Source: Actinomycetota bacterium
GTDB lineage: Bacteria > Actinomycetota > Actinomycetes > S36-B12
Length of the DNA stretch: 64,000 nucleotides
Direction: 5' to 3'
Assembly (NCBI GenBank): GCA_016717115.1
Contig: JADKGE010000007.1
Span: forward strand, 124,001-188,000
Below are positions 36,843-45,923 of this stretch, piece by piece (the stretch's first letter is position 1; every line of letters starts with the position of its first letter). Position numbers and translations under genes: made by a program. The notes beneath the pieces were generated by a model. The model saw nothing but the letters and a program-made list of their open reading frames with translations. It had not been told where the DNA came from and searched no databases.

Positions 36843-37529
36843 CTAGCCCTGCACGTCGCCGTTCGCCTGGGCTTCCTGCAGGAGTTGCTTCACGTTGGCC
36901 ACGAGGTCCGGCAGCTTGGACTTGAGCACGAACATCGAGCCGCCGACCTTGATCATCTCCGTGTCGAACTTCTCGCCGTCGGTGCCGATGAGGATGGCGG
37001 AGGTCAGCTCCGTCGACGTGATGAGGATGGCGCGGTCAAGGGACTGCAGATTGTCGAGGAACCGCAGCAGATCCTTGCGATCCCCGTTTACCGTCAGGGA
37101 GATGTCCATCTGGGCGAGGTTGACGTTGGTCGCCGCCTTGCCGGAGTTCTTGGACGTGCGGCCGGAGTCCTCGGCCGTGCGGGGCACCGTCGTGCTGATG
37201 ACGGAGATGTCGTTCGGCTTGATCCCGGCATCGGTGGCCGCAGCGGCGATCTGCGTCAGGACGGTGGGCAGGTCGGCCTCCTCCGGCATCGTCGAGAAGA
37301 GCGCCTGGGCGTCCGCTGCTGCCTGAGTCGTCGAGGCGGCCTGCTTGATCGTCTGGTTGTAGCGGTTCTGCAGCTGCAGGTTCGCGGCCGCCACCGTCTC
37401 GGCGTGGGCGTTGATGTCCGCCGCCTTGGACAGCCGCGGCGACAGGACCAGGAACCATGCGAGCGCACCGAGGGCGACGATGATGAGCGCCCCGAGGACC
37501 GTGGCGTTGCGAACGCGGTGGCTGGTCAC
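36843..37529 (-). CDS. pilO: Type IV pilus inner-membrane protein PilO
   Basis: 228 residues. A short cytoplasmic N-terminus, one membrane helix (about 8-30), a coiled coil (about 35-80) and a ferredoxin-like extracytoplasmic domain, the standard PilO architecture. With PilM and PilN it forms the alignment complex that links the cytoplasmic motor to the pilus. The GTG start overlaps the pilN stop (GTGA), so it is coupled. No PilP or PilQ gene is present, as expected without an outer membrane. Confidence 0.8.
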   Translation of the reverse strand: MTSHRVRNATVLGALIIVALGALAWFLVLSPRLSKAADINAHAETVAAANLQLQNRYNQTIKQAASTTQAAADAQALFSTMPEEADLPTVLTQIAAAATDAGIKPNDISVISTTVPRTAEDSGRTSKNSGKAATNVNLAQMDISLTVNGDRKDLLRFLDNLQSLDRAILITSTELTSAILIGTDGEKFDTEMIKVGGSMFVLKSKLPDLVANVKQLLQEAQANGDVQG

Positions 37530-38395
37530 GACGCGCCTCCGTCCTCGGACTCCGTATCGGCGACCGGCTTCGGGGGATTGCGGATGGCCTCGACCTGCTC
37601 GTCCGTGAGCGGGATCTGCAGAGCGTCCAGGGAGACCCCCGACGTCCCGGAGAAGGTCACCGTGCCGTCGTTGCCGACCGCATCGGTGGAGATCGTGGTG
37701 GTGTCGACGTAGGGGCCGATGAAGACGGGGTCCCTCGCCAGCACGCGCAGCAGCTCGGACACCTGCTCACGCGAGCCGGCCGTGGCCTCGAAGGTCATGC
37801 AGCCCACGGCGATGTCCGTGCCGAACGGATCCGGGTTCGCGCACTCGTTCAGCGGGTCGCCCTCGGCCGGAATGCCTTGATACGCAATGGAGATGGCGCT
37901 GAACTCGATGGGGCTGGCGCCACCGGGAACCCTTGCGGCTGCCAGCAGGTGACTGAAGACCGCGGCTGCCTGCGGCTGAGAGGCCATCGTGGTCTTGACG
38001 AGGTCCTTCTGGCTGGTGATCTGGAGGAACATCTCCTTGACCGGCGCCAGGGCCGTCACCTTGGCCTCGAGGACGACCGACTCGGACTGCGCCTCGGCGA
38101 GGGCCGCGTTGGCGTCGTCGATCTGGGATCCCTGCAGATACCACAGCCCGCCGGTGCACGCGGCGAGGAGAACGATGGCCGCGATGACGGCGCGGCGGAC
38201 CTTGCGCAGACCGATGCTCTCGCGGACCTTGGCCGGCAGGAGGTCGACGCGCGGCAGTGTGGGGACGAACGGCGGGTGGTCGATGGCCTCGTCGTCACTC
38301 GACGCCTTCTTGCCGATCTCCAGCTGCCAGAAGCTCTTCTTCTCCTTGGGCTTGTGACCCTTGGAGCGGTGCGGGGATGCGGTGGGCGCGCTCAT
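37526..38395 (-). CDS. pilN: Type IV pilus assembly protein PilN
   Basis: 289 residues, longer than most PilN. A basic N-terminal stretch of about 60 residues precedes the PilM-binding motif VDLLPAKV, close to the canonical INLLP. One membrane helix follows (about 78-100), then a coiled coil and a ferredoxin-like domain. The start overlaps the pilM stop by 4 nt (ATGA) and the stop overlaps the pilO start, so pilMNO is one tightly coupled operon. Confidence 0.85.
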   Translation of the reverse strand: MSAPTASPHRSKGHKPKEKKSFWQLEIGKKASSDDEAIDHPPFVPTLPRVDLLPAKVRESIGLRKVRRAVIAAIVLLAACTGGLWYLQGSQIDDANAALAEAQSESVVLEAKVTALAPVKEMFLQITSQKDLVKTTMASQPQAAAVFSHLLAAARVPGGASPIEFSAISIAYQGIPAEGDPLNECANPDPFGTDIAVGCMTFEATAGSREQVSELLRVLARDPVFIGPYVDTTTISTDAVGNDGTVTFSGTSGVSLDALQIPLTDEQVEAIRNPPKPVADTESEDGGAS

Positions 38396-39540
38396 GGGGC
38401 CACCCCCATCGCGAGGCCGGTGGCGACCGCCAGGCGCGTGTCCCGCTCGAGCTGCTTGGTGACCCTGCGCGATGCACCAAGGCCGAGGAGGGGATCGAGC
38501 CGGTGGACGGGGATGGGCAGCTGGGTGGAGAGGCGGTCGACCATCCCGTCGAGCTCGGACGTACGTCCGGTGATTGTCAGCGACTGGATCGGAGTGGTGG
38601 GATCGGTCGCCTGGAAGTAGTCGAGGGAGTTGCGGATCTCGGCGATGAGGGTCGTCGCCCACGGGTTGAGCACGGCGACGGTCGTTGCCACCTGGAGGTC
38701 CATCGGCACCATCTCCGGTGCCGTGACGCCACCGAACACCGTCGACTCGGCGATGGGCGCGATGATCGGTGCGGGTCCGTTCAGGCCGGTGCCGCGCTTG
38801 AGCGCCTCCGCGTCGTCGGGTGCGATGTCCAGTTTCTCGGCAAGGGACAAGGTCGCCGACTCGCCACCGAGGTTGGAGATGGTCCGGATGAACCGGGGCT
38901 GCCCGCCCTGGTGCACGACGACGGTGAGCTGGTCGGCGCCGAGATCGGCGATGGCGAGCATCGACGTGTCGTCCGGGACCACGCCGCGGCACACGGCGCG
39001 GATGAGCGCGAAGGCCGACGAGTCGGCTCGCACGGGCTGGAGCCGTGCCTTCCGAACGGCAGCGGCCTCGACGGTGACGGCCTCGGTGTTGGCCGCGACG
39101 ACGAGGATGCGGTTGGCGTCGATCTGCTGTCCGTGGCTGTCGACGGAAGGCCGCTCGTCCAGCAGGTGGTAGTCGATCTGGACGGTCCCGAGGTCCACGG
39201 GGAGGGCGTCGGCCACCTGGTAGCGAAGCGCGGCGCGGAAGTCCGCCGGAGGCATCCACGGCAGGTCGACCTGTCGGGTCAGGATGCTGCTGTCGGCGAG
39301 GCCGATGGCGACCTTGCGCGTGTGGAAGTGCCCCTTGCGCCACAGCTTCTTCAGGGCCTTGGCCACCTGGCGCTGGTCGACGACGGCGCCATTGCGCACG
39401 GCGCCCCGGGGCAATTCGACCGAGGCGGCCTTCGTGATGACGAAGGCGTTCTGCCGACGCTTCCAGGCGACCTCGACCGCGCGGATGCCGCTCGTGCCGA
39501 TATCGAGGCCCACTAGCTTCGGAGCGGTCTTGGCCGCCAT
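38392..39540 (-). CDS. pilM: Type IV pilus actin-like ATPase PilM
   Basis: 382 residues with actin-fold signatures: VGLDIGTSGIRAVEV near the N-terminus (phosphate 1) and IADLGADQLTVVV (about 198-210, phosphate 2). It binds the cytoplasmic tail of PilN. ATG 39540 has GGGAGG 8 nt upstream. It is divergent from the pilT-like gene at 39726. A GCCGATAT element at 39574-39581 may be its FliA/WhiG-type promoter. Confidence 0.9.
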   Translation of the reverse strand: MAAKTAPKLVGLDIGTSGIRAVEVAWKRRQNAFVITKAASVELPRGAVRNGAVVDQRQVAKALKKLWRKGHFHTRKVAIGLADSSILTRQVDLPWMPPADFRAALRYQVADALPVDLGTVQIDYHLLDERPSVDSHGQQIDANRILVVAANTEAVTVEAAAVRKARLQPVRADSSAFALIRAVCRGVVPDDTSMLAIADLGADQLTVVVHQGGQPRFIRTISNLGGESATLSLAEKLDIAPDDAEALKRGTGLNGPAPIIAPIAESTVFGGVTAPEMVPMDLQVATTVAVLNPWATTLIAEIRNSLDYFQATDPTTPIQSLTITGRTSELDGMVDRLSTQLPIPVHRLDPLLGLGASRRVTKQLERDTRLAVATGLAMGVAP

Positions 39541-39573
39541 CGCCTGACCTCCCAGGTGTCCGTCCTGAGGTGG

Positions 39574-39602
39574 ATATCGGCCCGATGGGGCGGAATCGAC
39601 CC
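39574..39602 (-). promoter_or_regulatory. Candidate FliA/WhiG-type promoter of pilMNO
   Basis: On the minus strand GGGTC (39598-39602) is followed after 16 nt by GCCGATAT, which differs only in the last base from the FliA/WhiG -10 GCCGATAA. The predicted start leaves a leader of about 27 nt containing GGGAGG. Confidence 0.45.
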
Positions 39603-39623
39603 GTACGCGGCCGGGCCCGCATC

Positions 39624-39655
39624 CGTGGTTCGACTCCCCTTGGCGGGGCCGAACT
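39624..39655 (+). promoter_or_regulatory. Candidate FliA/WhiG-type promoter of the 39726 gene
   Basis: CGTGGTTCG, then 15 nt, then GCCGAACT. It resembles the pilA promoter (AGGGGTTCA, 16 nt, TCCGAAAC). The match is weaker, and GTTCG/CGAAC here also form an inverted repeat. No gene lies in 39541-39725. Confidence 0.35.
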
Positions 39656-39725
39656 GCTCCCACGGGCCGAAACCACGGGTATGGGCCTGCCGACCTCGCC
39701 GCCATTCGGTGCCACCGCTCAGGTG

Positions 39726-40823
39726 ATGACCGAATCCTCGGACGTGCCTGAGCTGCGAACGATCCTCGCGACCGCGGTCGCGCACGGCGCCTCGGACGTC
39801 CACATCAGGGCGGGTGCGCCTCCGCTCATCCGCGTGGATGGCCAACTCATCCCGCTGGACCTGCCCGACCTCTCATCGGCCGCTGCCGAGGAACTCGTCC
39901 TGGGTGCGCTGCCCACCGCCGGAGATCGCCGTGCCTTCGACGCCGACCTGGAATGCGACTTCGCGCTGACCGCGGACGGCATCGGCCGGTTCCGCGTCAA
40001 CGCGTACCGCGCGCGCGGCACGTCCTCCATGGTCCTCCGGCACGTGAAGGAGGTGATCCCCAGCATCGAGGAGCTGGGATTGCCGGGCATCGCCCGCGAT
40101 CTGGCGCTTCGGCCCAGCGGTCTCGTGCTGGTGTGCGGTCCCACCGGATCAGGCAAGACGACGTCGCTGGCGGCCATGATCGACGTGATCAACGTCGAGC
40201 GGAGCTGCCACGTCCTCACGATCGAGGACCCCATCGAGTTCCTGCACCGTGACAAGCAGTCGACGATCAGCCAGCGCGAGCTGCACACCGACACGCACGA
40301 TTTCGGGAGGGCCCTTCGCTCGGGCATGCGACAGGACCCCGATGTCATCCTCGTCGGCGAGATCCGCGACGCGACGACCATGCGCACCGCCCTGCAGGCC
40401 GCCGAGACAGGGCACCTGGTGCTGGCGAGCCTTCACGCGCGAACGGTCGTCGACGCGATCAACCGGATCATCGACATCTTCCCCGTCGAGGAGCAGCGCC
40501 AGGCGCGGGCCTCCATCGCGGAGTCGCTTCGCGGCATCATCTGCCAGCACCTGGTCACGTCCGCCTCGGGCGACGGGCGCACCGTCGTCGTCGAGGTTGC
40601 GGTCTCGACGCCTCGCATCCGTGAGGCCATCGCCGATGTCGTCAAGACACCGCTGCTGCAGGACATCGTCGCCGAGGGCGACTACTACGGGATGCGATCG
40701 TTCCAGCAGGACGCGGTGCGCAACGTCATGGCCGGCGCGATCACGCTGGAGGAGGCGGAGAAGGTCGTCACACGCGTGTCCGATCTCCACGTCGCCCTCA
40801 AGCGGGCGGGATACCGGTTCTAG
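39726..40823 (+). CDS. PilT-like retraction ATPase (second copy)
   Basis: 365 residues from ATG 39726; GTG 39723 and ATG 39681 are also in frame. GSPII ATPase with Walker A GPTGSGKT (about 138-145), Walker B region VILVGEIRD and the His box LASLHA. The segment TPRIREAIAD stands where PilT has AIRNLIRE, so this is a retraction-type paralog with altered C-terminal motif, close to PilU. It may modulate retraction together with the canonical PilT at 42782. It begins the operon that continues through 40847, pilB, pilT and pilC. Confidence 0.85.
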   Translation: MTESSDVPELRTILATAVAHGASDVHIRAGAPPLIRVDGQLIPLDLPDLSSAAAEELVLGALPTAGDRRAFDADLECDFALTADGIGRFRVNAYRARGTSSMVLRHVKEVIPSIEELGLPGIARDLALRPSGLVLVCGPTGSGKTTSLAAMIDVINVERSCHVLTIEDPIEFLHRDKQSTISQRELHTDTHDFGRALRSGMRQDPDVILVGEIRDATTMRTALQAAETGHLVLASLHARTVVDAINRIIDIFPVEEQRQARASIAESLRGIICQHLVTSASGDGRTVVVEVAVSTPRIREAIADVVKTPLLQDIVAEGDYYGMRSFQQDAVRNVMAGAITLEEAEKVVTRVSDLHVALKRAGYRF

Positions 40824-40846
40824 AGATGAGCGGAGGGGGGAACGGC

Positions 40847-41128
40847 ATGCGTGACGTCAGCGTCGACAGCGTCCTGAGCGCGCCGCCGGCCTTCGCTGCC
40901 CTGCCCATGGAGGAGCTGCGCACGGAGCGCATGGCTGCTCGGCGGGCCCTCGAACTCGCTCATCTGCGGATGCGGCAGGAAGGCAGCGGCGGCCAGGAGC
41001 GCGTCGACAGCCTGCACCGCCGCGTCCTGGCCCTGACCGAGGAGCTCATTCGCCGCTACCAGTACGACCTGTCGCTCGTCGACGGCCTGCTCGACTCGAC
41101 GGCACGAGGCAAGGGTGGTGTGCGATGA
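40847..41128 (+). CDS. Small coiled-coil protein between pilus ATPase genes
   Basis: 93 residues from ATG 40847, preceded by GGAGGGGGG with 6-nt spacing; ATG 40826 lies upstream of that site. It is highly charged and helical (MEELRTERMAARRALELAH, then LALTEELIRRYQYDLS), with no membrane segment, probably a coiled coil. The stop overlaps the pilB start (ATGA). It may be an adaptor of the ATPases, but no family is recognised. Confidence 0.65.
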   Translation: MRDVSVDSVLSAPPAFAALPMEELRTERMAARRALELAHLRMRQEGSGGQERVDSLHRRVLALTEELIRRYQYDLSLVDGLLDSTARGKGGVR

Positions 41129-42795
41129 CTACGTCCGTCGTCGAGATCCTGGCGGCCGAAGGCCTGATCACCAGGGACCAGGTCGCAGCTGCGACGGTGA
41201 GTGCGGAGTCGGTCGGCGAGCCGGTGCTGACCCTCCTGGTGCGACAGGGTGCCGTGACGAAGAAGGACGTCGTTCGCTGCACGGTGCAGGCCGCCGGACT
41301 CGAGTTCGTCGAGGTCATGGACGTGCCGGTCGACCCGACAGCCGTGAGCCTCCTGACCGGCGACCAGGCGCGCAAGTACCAGGTGGTCCCGTGGATGTTC
41401 GACAAGGACGGCCTTGTCGTGGTGTCCGACTCTCAGACCGCGATGAACTGGCAGGTGCGCGATGACCTCCAGGCGATCACGCGTCATCCGGTCCGGTTCG
41501 CCTGTGCGATGAAGTCGGAGATCCAGTCGCGCATCAACCTGCTCTACCGGGCCGAGGCCGAGCTGGGCGAGCTCGTGCGCGACATGCTCGAGGAGGAGCC
41601 GACCCTCGACATCATGGCGCCCGTCGCCTCCACGAGCGATGCACCCCTCGTGCGCTACCTCAACCTCCTGCTGAACCAGGCGATCTCCGACAACGCGTCG
41701 GACATCCACGTGGAGCCGAGCGAGAACAACATCCGCATCCGGTTCCGCATCGACGGTGTGCTCAAGGAGATGGCCCCGGCCCCGAAGGAGATCCAGTCGG
41801 CGGTCATCTCCCGGCTCAAGATCATGAGCGAGATGGACATCGCGGAACGGCGCATCCCGCAGGACGGGCGCCTGTCCGTGGCGTCGCGCGGCAAGAAGAT
41901 CGACCTGCGCGTGAGCTGCCTGCCGACGGTGTGGGGCGAGAAGATCGTCATGCGAATCCTCGACAACACCGCTGCGACGATGGCGCTGCCCGACCTCGGC
42001 TTCTCGCCGGAGAACCTCAAGAAGTGGCGCGCGGCCTACGAGCGCCCCTACGGCATGCTCATCGTGAGCGGACCGACGGGCTCGGGCAAGTCGACGTCGC
42101 TGTACGCCACGCTCCACGCGGTGTCGCGTCCCGAGGTCAACATCGTCACCGTCGAGGACCCGGTCGAGTATCGGATCCCCGGCATCAACCAGGTGCAGAC
42201 GCACGCCAAGGCCGGGCTGACCTTCGCGGCCGCCCTCCGCTCGATCCTGCGAGCGGATCCGGACATCATCCTGATCGGCGAGATCCGCGACCACGAGACG
42301 GCGCAGATCGCCATCGAGTCCGCGCTCACCGGTCACCTTGTCCTGACCACCCTGCACACCAACGACGCACCCAGCGTCATCACCCGGCTGACGGAGATGG
42401 GCGTCGAGCCCTTCCTCGTGGGGTCGGCCCTGGAGTGCGCCACCGGACAGCGCCTCGCCCGACGCCTGTGCGTGAAGTGCCGCCGTCAGGTGGACAAGAG
42501 CGACTCGGAGCTGGCCGTGGTGAACTACGAGTACCCGCCCGGCGTCACGCCCACCTTCTACGAGCCGGTCGGATGCACCACCTGTGCCAACACCGGTTAC
42601 CGCGGGCGCCTGGCCATGCACGAGGTCATGCCCATGACCGAGGAGATCGGCAAGCTCGCCCTGCGCAACGCATCGTCCGACGAAGTGCGCCGATCCGCCG
42701 TGGAGCAGGGCATGCGCACCCTCCGGCAGGACGGCTGGCTGAAGGTCGCCGAGGGACTCACCACGATCGGGGAGGTGCTCCGTGTCATCGCCTGA
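41125..42795 (+). CDS. pilB: Type IV pilus extension ATPase PilB
   Basis: 556 residues. N-terminal MshEN/GSPII_E domain (about 10-150), which in relatives can bind c-di-GMP. Then N2 and catalytic domains with Walker A GPTGSGKS (about 316-323), Asp box TVEDPVEYR, Walker B IILIGEIRD and His box TLHTND. A Zn site is formed by CVKC and CTTC near residues 450-490. It powers pilin polymerisation. It overlaps both neighbours. Confidence 0.95.
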   Translation: MTTSVVEILAAEGLITRDQVAAATVSAESVGEPVLTLLVRQGAVTKKDVVRCTVQAAGLEFVEVMDVPVDPTAVSLLTGDQARKYQVVPWMFDKDGLVVVSDSQTAMNWQVRDDLQAITRHPVRFACAMKSEIQSRINLLYRAEAELGELVRDMLEEEPTLDIMAPVASTSDAPLVRYLNLLLNQAISDNASDIHVEPSENNIRIRFRIDGVLKEMAPAPKEIQSAVISRLKIMSEMDIAERRIPQDGRLSVASRGKKIDLRVSCLPTVWGEKIVMRILDNTAATMALPDLGFSPENLKKWRAAYERPYGMLIVSGPTGSGKSTSLYATLHAVSRPEVNIVTVEDPVEYRIPGINQVQTHAKAGLTFAAALRSILRADPDIILIGEIRDHETAQIAIESALTGHLVLTTLHTNDAPSVITRLTEMGVEPFLVGSALECATGQRLARRLCVKCRRQVDKSDSELAVVNYEYPPGVTPTFYEPVGCTTCANTGYRGRLAMHEVMPMTEEIGKLALRNASSDEVRRSAVEQGMRTLRQDGWLKVAEGLTTIGEVLRVIA

Positions 42796-44104
42796 CGAAG
42801 AAGTGTTCACGCTTCCGCTCGCTGACCTCGCCGCACGGGCGTCAGCGTCGAGCCCACCGCTCATCCCGCTCATGCCGCCGCCGACCCTGCCGACGGGGCC
42901 GGCGCCGCACCGGCCGTCGCCGCTGCCGACCCTGCCCATCGAGCTGGCGCCGGTCACGCCACCCATGGCCTCGGACGAAGGCATCATCACGATGCAGCGG
43001 CCCAGCGATCTCGGCAGCGACCCGGAGATCGTCCTCGACGAGCTGCTCATCTACCTGCTGGAGCACAAGGGCTCGGACCTCCACCTCAGCGTCCACTCGC
43101 CGCCGATGATCCGCGTCCACGGCGACCTCGAGCCGGTGCCCGGCTACACGGCACTCACGTCGCACCAGCTGCGCGAGGCGATCTACGCGATCCTCACCGA
43201 CCGGCAGAAGCAGAAGTTCGAGGAGAGCAAGGAGCTCGACCTCGCATACGCGATGCCCGGCGCAGCCCGCTTCCGCGTGAACGTGTTCCAGCAGCAGGGC
43301 TCGCCGGGTGCGGTGCTCCGCTCCATCCCGTGGGACATCCTCCCGCTGGAGGCGCTGCACCTCCCCGAAGTCCTCGGCGACTTCGCCATGCTCCCGCGCG
43401 GGCTCGTCCTGGTGACCGGCCCGACCGGTTCGGGCAAATCGACGACCCTGGCCGCGATCATCGACAAGGCCAACCGCACCCGCAAGGGCCACATCGTCAC
43501 CATCGAGGACCCGATCGAGTTCGTGCATCAGCACCGGGAGTGCGTGGTGAACCAGCGCGAGGTGGGGGAGGACACGCTGTCGTTCCAGAACGCGCTCGTC
43601 CACGCCCTGCGTCAGGATCCCGACATCATCCTGGTCGGCGAGATGCGCGACCTCGAGACGATCTCGATCGCCCTAACAGCGGCCGAGACCGGCCACCTCG
43701 TCTTCGGCACGCTGCACACGAGCTCGGCGGCGACGACGATCGACCGCATCGTCGACGTCTTCCCGCCCGGGCAGCAGTCGCAGATCCGCACGCAGCTGGC
43801 CGCGTCGATCCAGGCCATCGTGTGCCAGACGCTCTGCAAGACCGCGGACGGCAAGGGCCGGATCGCCGCGACCGAGGTGCTAATCGCCACGCCGGCCGTG
43901 CGCAACCTCATCCGCGAGGGCAAGCTGCAGTCGATCCCCTCCTCCCTGCAGACGGGCTCGCGCTTCGGGATGCACACCCTGAATCAGGACCTCGCGGAAC
44001 TGGTCAAGGACGAGCGGATCACGTACGAGATGGCGCTGGAGAAGTGCTCCGACGTCGCGGAGATACAGCAACTGATGGGGATGAGCCCCGATGCCGCAGA
44101 CTGA
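42782..44104 (+). CDS. pilT: Type IV pilus retraction ATPase PilT
   Basis: 440 residues, about 70 longer than usual because of a Pro-rich N-terminal extension (residues 1-70). Walker A GPTGSGKS (about 214-221), Asp box TIEDPIEF, Walker B VGEMRD, His box GTLHTSS, and the PilT hallmark AVRNLIREGK are intact. It drives pilus retraction and twitching. The GTG start lies within the end of pilB, with GGGGAGG 6 nt before it. Confidence 0.95.
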   Translation: MSSPDEEVFTLPLADLAARASASSPPLIPLMPPPTLPTGPAPHRPSPLPTLPIELAPVTPPMASDEGIITMQRPSDLGSDPEIVLDELLIYLLEHKGSDLHLSVHSPPMIRVHGDLEPVPGYTALTSHQLREAIYAILTDRQKQKFEESKELDLAYAMPGAARFRVNVFQQQGSPGAVLRSIPWDILPLEALHLPEVLGDFAMLPRGLVLVTGPTGSGKSTTLAAIIDKANRTRKGHIVTIEDPIEFVHQHRECVVNQREVGEDTLSFQNALVHALRQDPDIILVGEMRDLETISIALTAAETGHLVFGTLHTSSAATTIDRIVDVFPPGQQSQIRTQLAASIQAIVCQTLCKTADGKGRIAATEVLIATPAVRNLIREGKLQSIPSSLQTGSRFGMHTLNQDLAELVKDERITYEMALEKCSDVAEIQQLMGMSPDAAD

Positions 44105-45308
44105 GTACCTGATCAAGGCGCGCTCCCGCACAGGGCACCTCGTCGAATCGAAGATCCGTGCCGCCAGCGAGTCGGACGCCCTCGTCCGCATCCGTCAGAT
44201 GGGCATGACGCCCATCGCCGTCGAGGTCGCCCACTCGGGCATGAGCATGGAGATCAGGCTCGGCAAGGGCCGCGTGAAGCCCAAGGACCTCGCGATCTTC
44301 TCCAGGCAGTTCGCCACCATGCTGTCGTCCGGGCTGCCCATCCTGCGCTGCCTCGGCATCCTGGCCGAGCAGACCCAGAGCTCGCGCCTGCGCGACCTGC
44401 TCATCGAGGTGCGCGACGAGGTCGAGAGGGGCGACGCACTGTCGGAGTCGATGACCCGGCACAAGGAGTTCCCGCCCATCATGGTCAGCATGGTGCGCGC
44501 CGGTGAGACGGGCGGCTTCCTCGACTCGACGATGCTCCAGGTGGCGGACTCCCTCGAGGCGGATGTGCGACTTCGAGGCAAGATCAAGTCGGCGCTCACG
44601 TACCCCATCGCGGTGGGCGTCATCGCCGTGCTCATCACCACCGGAATGCTCGTGTTCGTCGTGCCCGTGTTCACCCAGCTCTTCGCCGCGTTCGGTGGCG
44701 AGCTGCCCATGCCCACGCAGATCCTCGTCGGCATGTCCAACGTCGTGAAGAACCCGCTGTTCTTCGTGCCCTTCCTCACGTTCATCATCGGATTCTCGCT
44801 GTGGTACCGCGCGAACAAGCACTCGATCCGCGTGCGCAATGTCGTCGATCCGCTGAAGTTCCGGCTGCCCGTGTTCGGCAAGCTGTTCCAGAAGGTCGCG
44901 CTCGCCCGCTTCACGCGCAACTTCTCGACGCTGATGCATTCAGGCGTCCCCATCCTCACGTCGCTCGACATCGTCGGAGACACCGCGGGCAACGTGGTGA
45001 TCAGCAGGGCCGTCGCCGACGTGAAGGAGAGCGTGCGGCAGGGCACGGGCATGGCAAAGCCCTTGCAGGAGCATGCAGTATTCCCGCCCATGGTGGTGCA
45101 GATGATCTCCGTCGGCGAGGACACCGGTGCCCTGGACACGATGCTGCGCAAGATCGCGGACTTCTACGACCAGGAGGTCGAGGCCACGACGGAACAGTTG
45201 ATGGCCTTGATCGAGCCGATCATGATCATGGTGCTGGGAGGCATCGTGGGCGGCATGATCGTGGCCATGTACCTGCCCATCTTCAAGATCTTCGAGGTCA
45301 TCAAGTAG
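44091..45308 (+). CDS. pilC: Type IV pilus platform protein PilC
   Basis: 405 residues, normal length. Two GSPII_F domains with three membrane segments (near 170-195, 215-240 and 370-400). Signature segments such as FSRQFATMLSSGLPILRCL and ARFTRNFSTLMHSGVPIL are typical. It is the inner-membrane rotor platform driven by PilB and PilT. The start overlaps the end of pilT by 14 nt. The next gene begins at the stop codon. Confidence 0.95.
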   Translation: MPQTEYLIKARSRTGHLVESKIRAASESDALVRIRQMGMTPIAVEVAHSGMSMEIRLGKGRVKPKDLAIFSRQFATMLSSGLPILRCLGILAEQTQSSRLRDLLIEVRDEVERGDALSESMTRHKEFPPIMVSMVRAGETGGFLDSTMLQVADSLEADVRLRGKIKSALTYPIAVGVIAVLITTGMLVFVVPVFTQLFAAFGGELPMPTQILVGMSNVVKNPLFFVPFLTFIIGFSLWYRANKHSIRVRNVVDPLKFRLPVFGKLFQKVALARFTRNFSTLMHSGVPILTSLDIVGDTAGNVVISRAVADVKESVRQGTGMAKPLQEHAVFPPMVVQMISVGEDTGALDTMLRKIADFYDQEVEATTEQLMALIEPIMIMVLGGIVGGMIVAMYLPIFKIFEVIK

Positions 45309-45802
45309 TGGTGACGACGCGAACGCGCGCCATAGGCATGGCCGCCTGCAGCATGTTCGGGGTCGTGCTGATTCTGCCTGCCTGCGACGCGTCCGGTGGC
45401 TCGGTGGCCACTCAGACATCAGCAGCGACAACGTCGCAGCCGTCGTCCGACCCCGGCCGCAGCGACGCGATCATGGCGAGCTTCATCCGGTCGGGTGGCA
45501 TCGCCGGGACGACCGACACCGTCAAGGTGAGCTACGGCGGGCGCGTCGTCGTTGACAAGGACGGACGTGGGACCGTCGAGTACCAACTGTCGGACGACGA
45601 GCTGCTCGACCTACGTCAGTCCCTCGAGGATGCAGAGATGGGTTCACTCGACGAGACCTACCAGGACGACGGTGTGGCTGACGCGTACACCTACTGGGTG
45701 GCCTTCGACGGCCACCACATCGAGGCGACCCAGACCGTGCTGCCGGCATCGATGGAACCTGCTGTCGACGACCTCGAATCCCTCATCTCTCGTGCATCGT
45801 GA
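45308..45802 (+). CDS. Putative lipoprotein in the pilus operon
   Basis: 164 residues from GTG 45308 (GTG 45311 is equally possible), overlapping the last base of the pilC stop codon. Signal peptide with lipobox LPAC (about residue 27). The mature domain, about 110 residues, has VSYGGRVVVDKDGRGTVEYQLS followed in the text by alternating strands and helices; it contains no Cys pair. The coupling to pilC suggests a pilus-related surface role. No family recognised with certainty. Confidence 0.65.
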   Translation: MVTTRTRAIGMAACSMFGVVLILPACDASGGSVATQTSAATTSQPSSDPGRSDAIMASFIRSGGIAGTTDTVKVSYGGRVVVDKDGRGTVEYQLSDDELLDLRQSLEDAEMGSLDETYQDDGVADAYTYWVAFDGHHIEATQTVLPASMEPAVDDLESLISRAS

Positions 45803-45826
45803 GACGTGCACAAAATAAGTCGTTGC

Positions 45827-45859
45827 AGGGGTTCATTTTCGACAACGCCGATCCGAAAC
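45827..45859 (+). promoter_or_regulatory. Candidate FliA/WhiG-type promoter of pilA
   Basis: AGGGGTTCA (45827-45835), 16 nt, TCCGAAAC (45852-45859). The same 9-mer with the same 16-nt spacing precedes TCCGATAA at 51111-51143. The -10 resembles FliA/WhiG GCCGATAA. The predicted transcript start is near 45866. Confidence 0.5.
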
Positions 45860-45864
45860 ACCCA

Positions 45865-45889
45865 GTGTCGAAACACAGTGATTCGACAC
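45865..45889 (+). other. 5' stem-loop of the pilA transcript
   Basis: GTGTCGAA and TTCGACAC form a perfect 8-bp stem with a 9-nt loop. It begins at the predicted transcript start, where a stem would protect an abundant pilin mRNA. It could also be an operator. Confidence 0.45.
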
Positions 45890-45923
45890 CCCGCGGATGA
45901 GGGGTTCTTGATCGGAGAAGAAG

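Noticed and set aside
39620..39660. tRNA T-arm-like sequence (GGTTCGACTCCCC)
   Set aside because: No matching acceptor, D or anticodon arms can be folded around it.
41056..43050. Minus-strand open frame of 664 residues opposite pilB
   Set aside because: Shadow of pilB and pilT with biased composition.
45803..45923. c-di-GMP riboswitch upstream of pilA
   Set aside because: The conserved GEMM core elements are missing; only a simple 8-bp stem is present.
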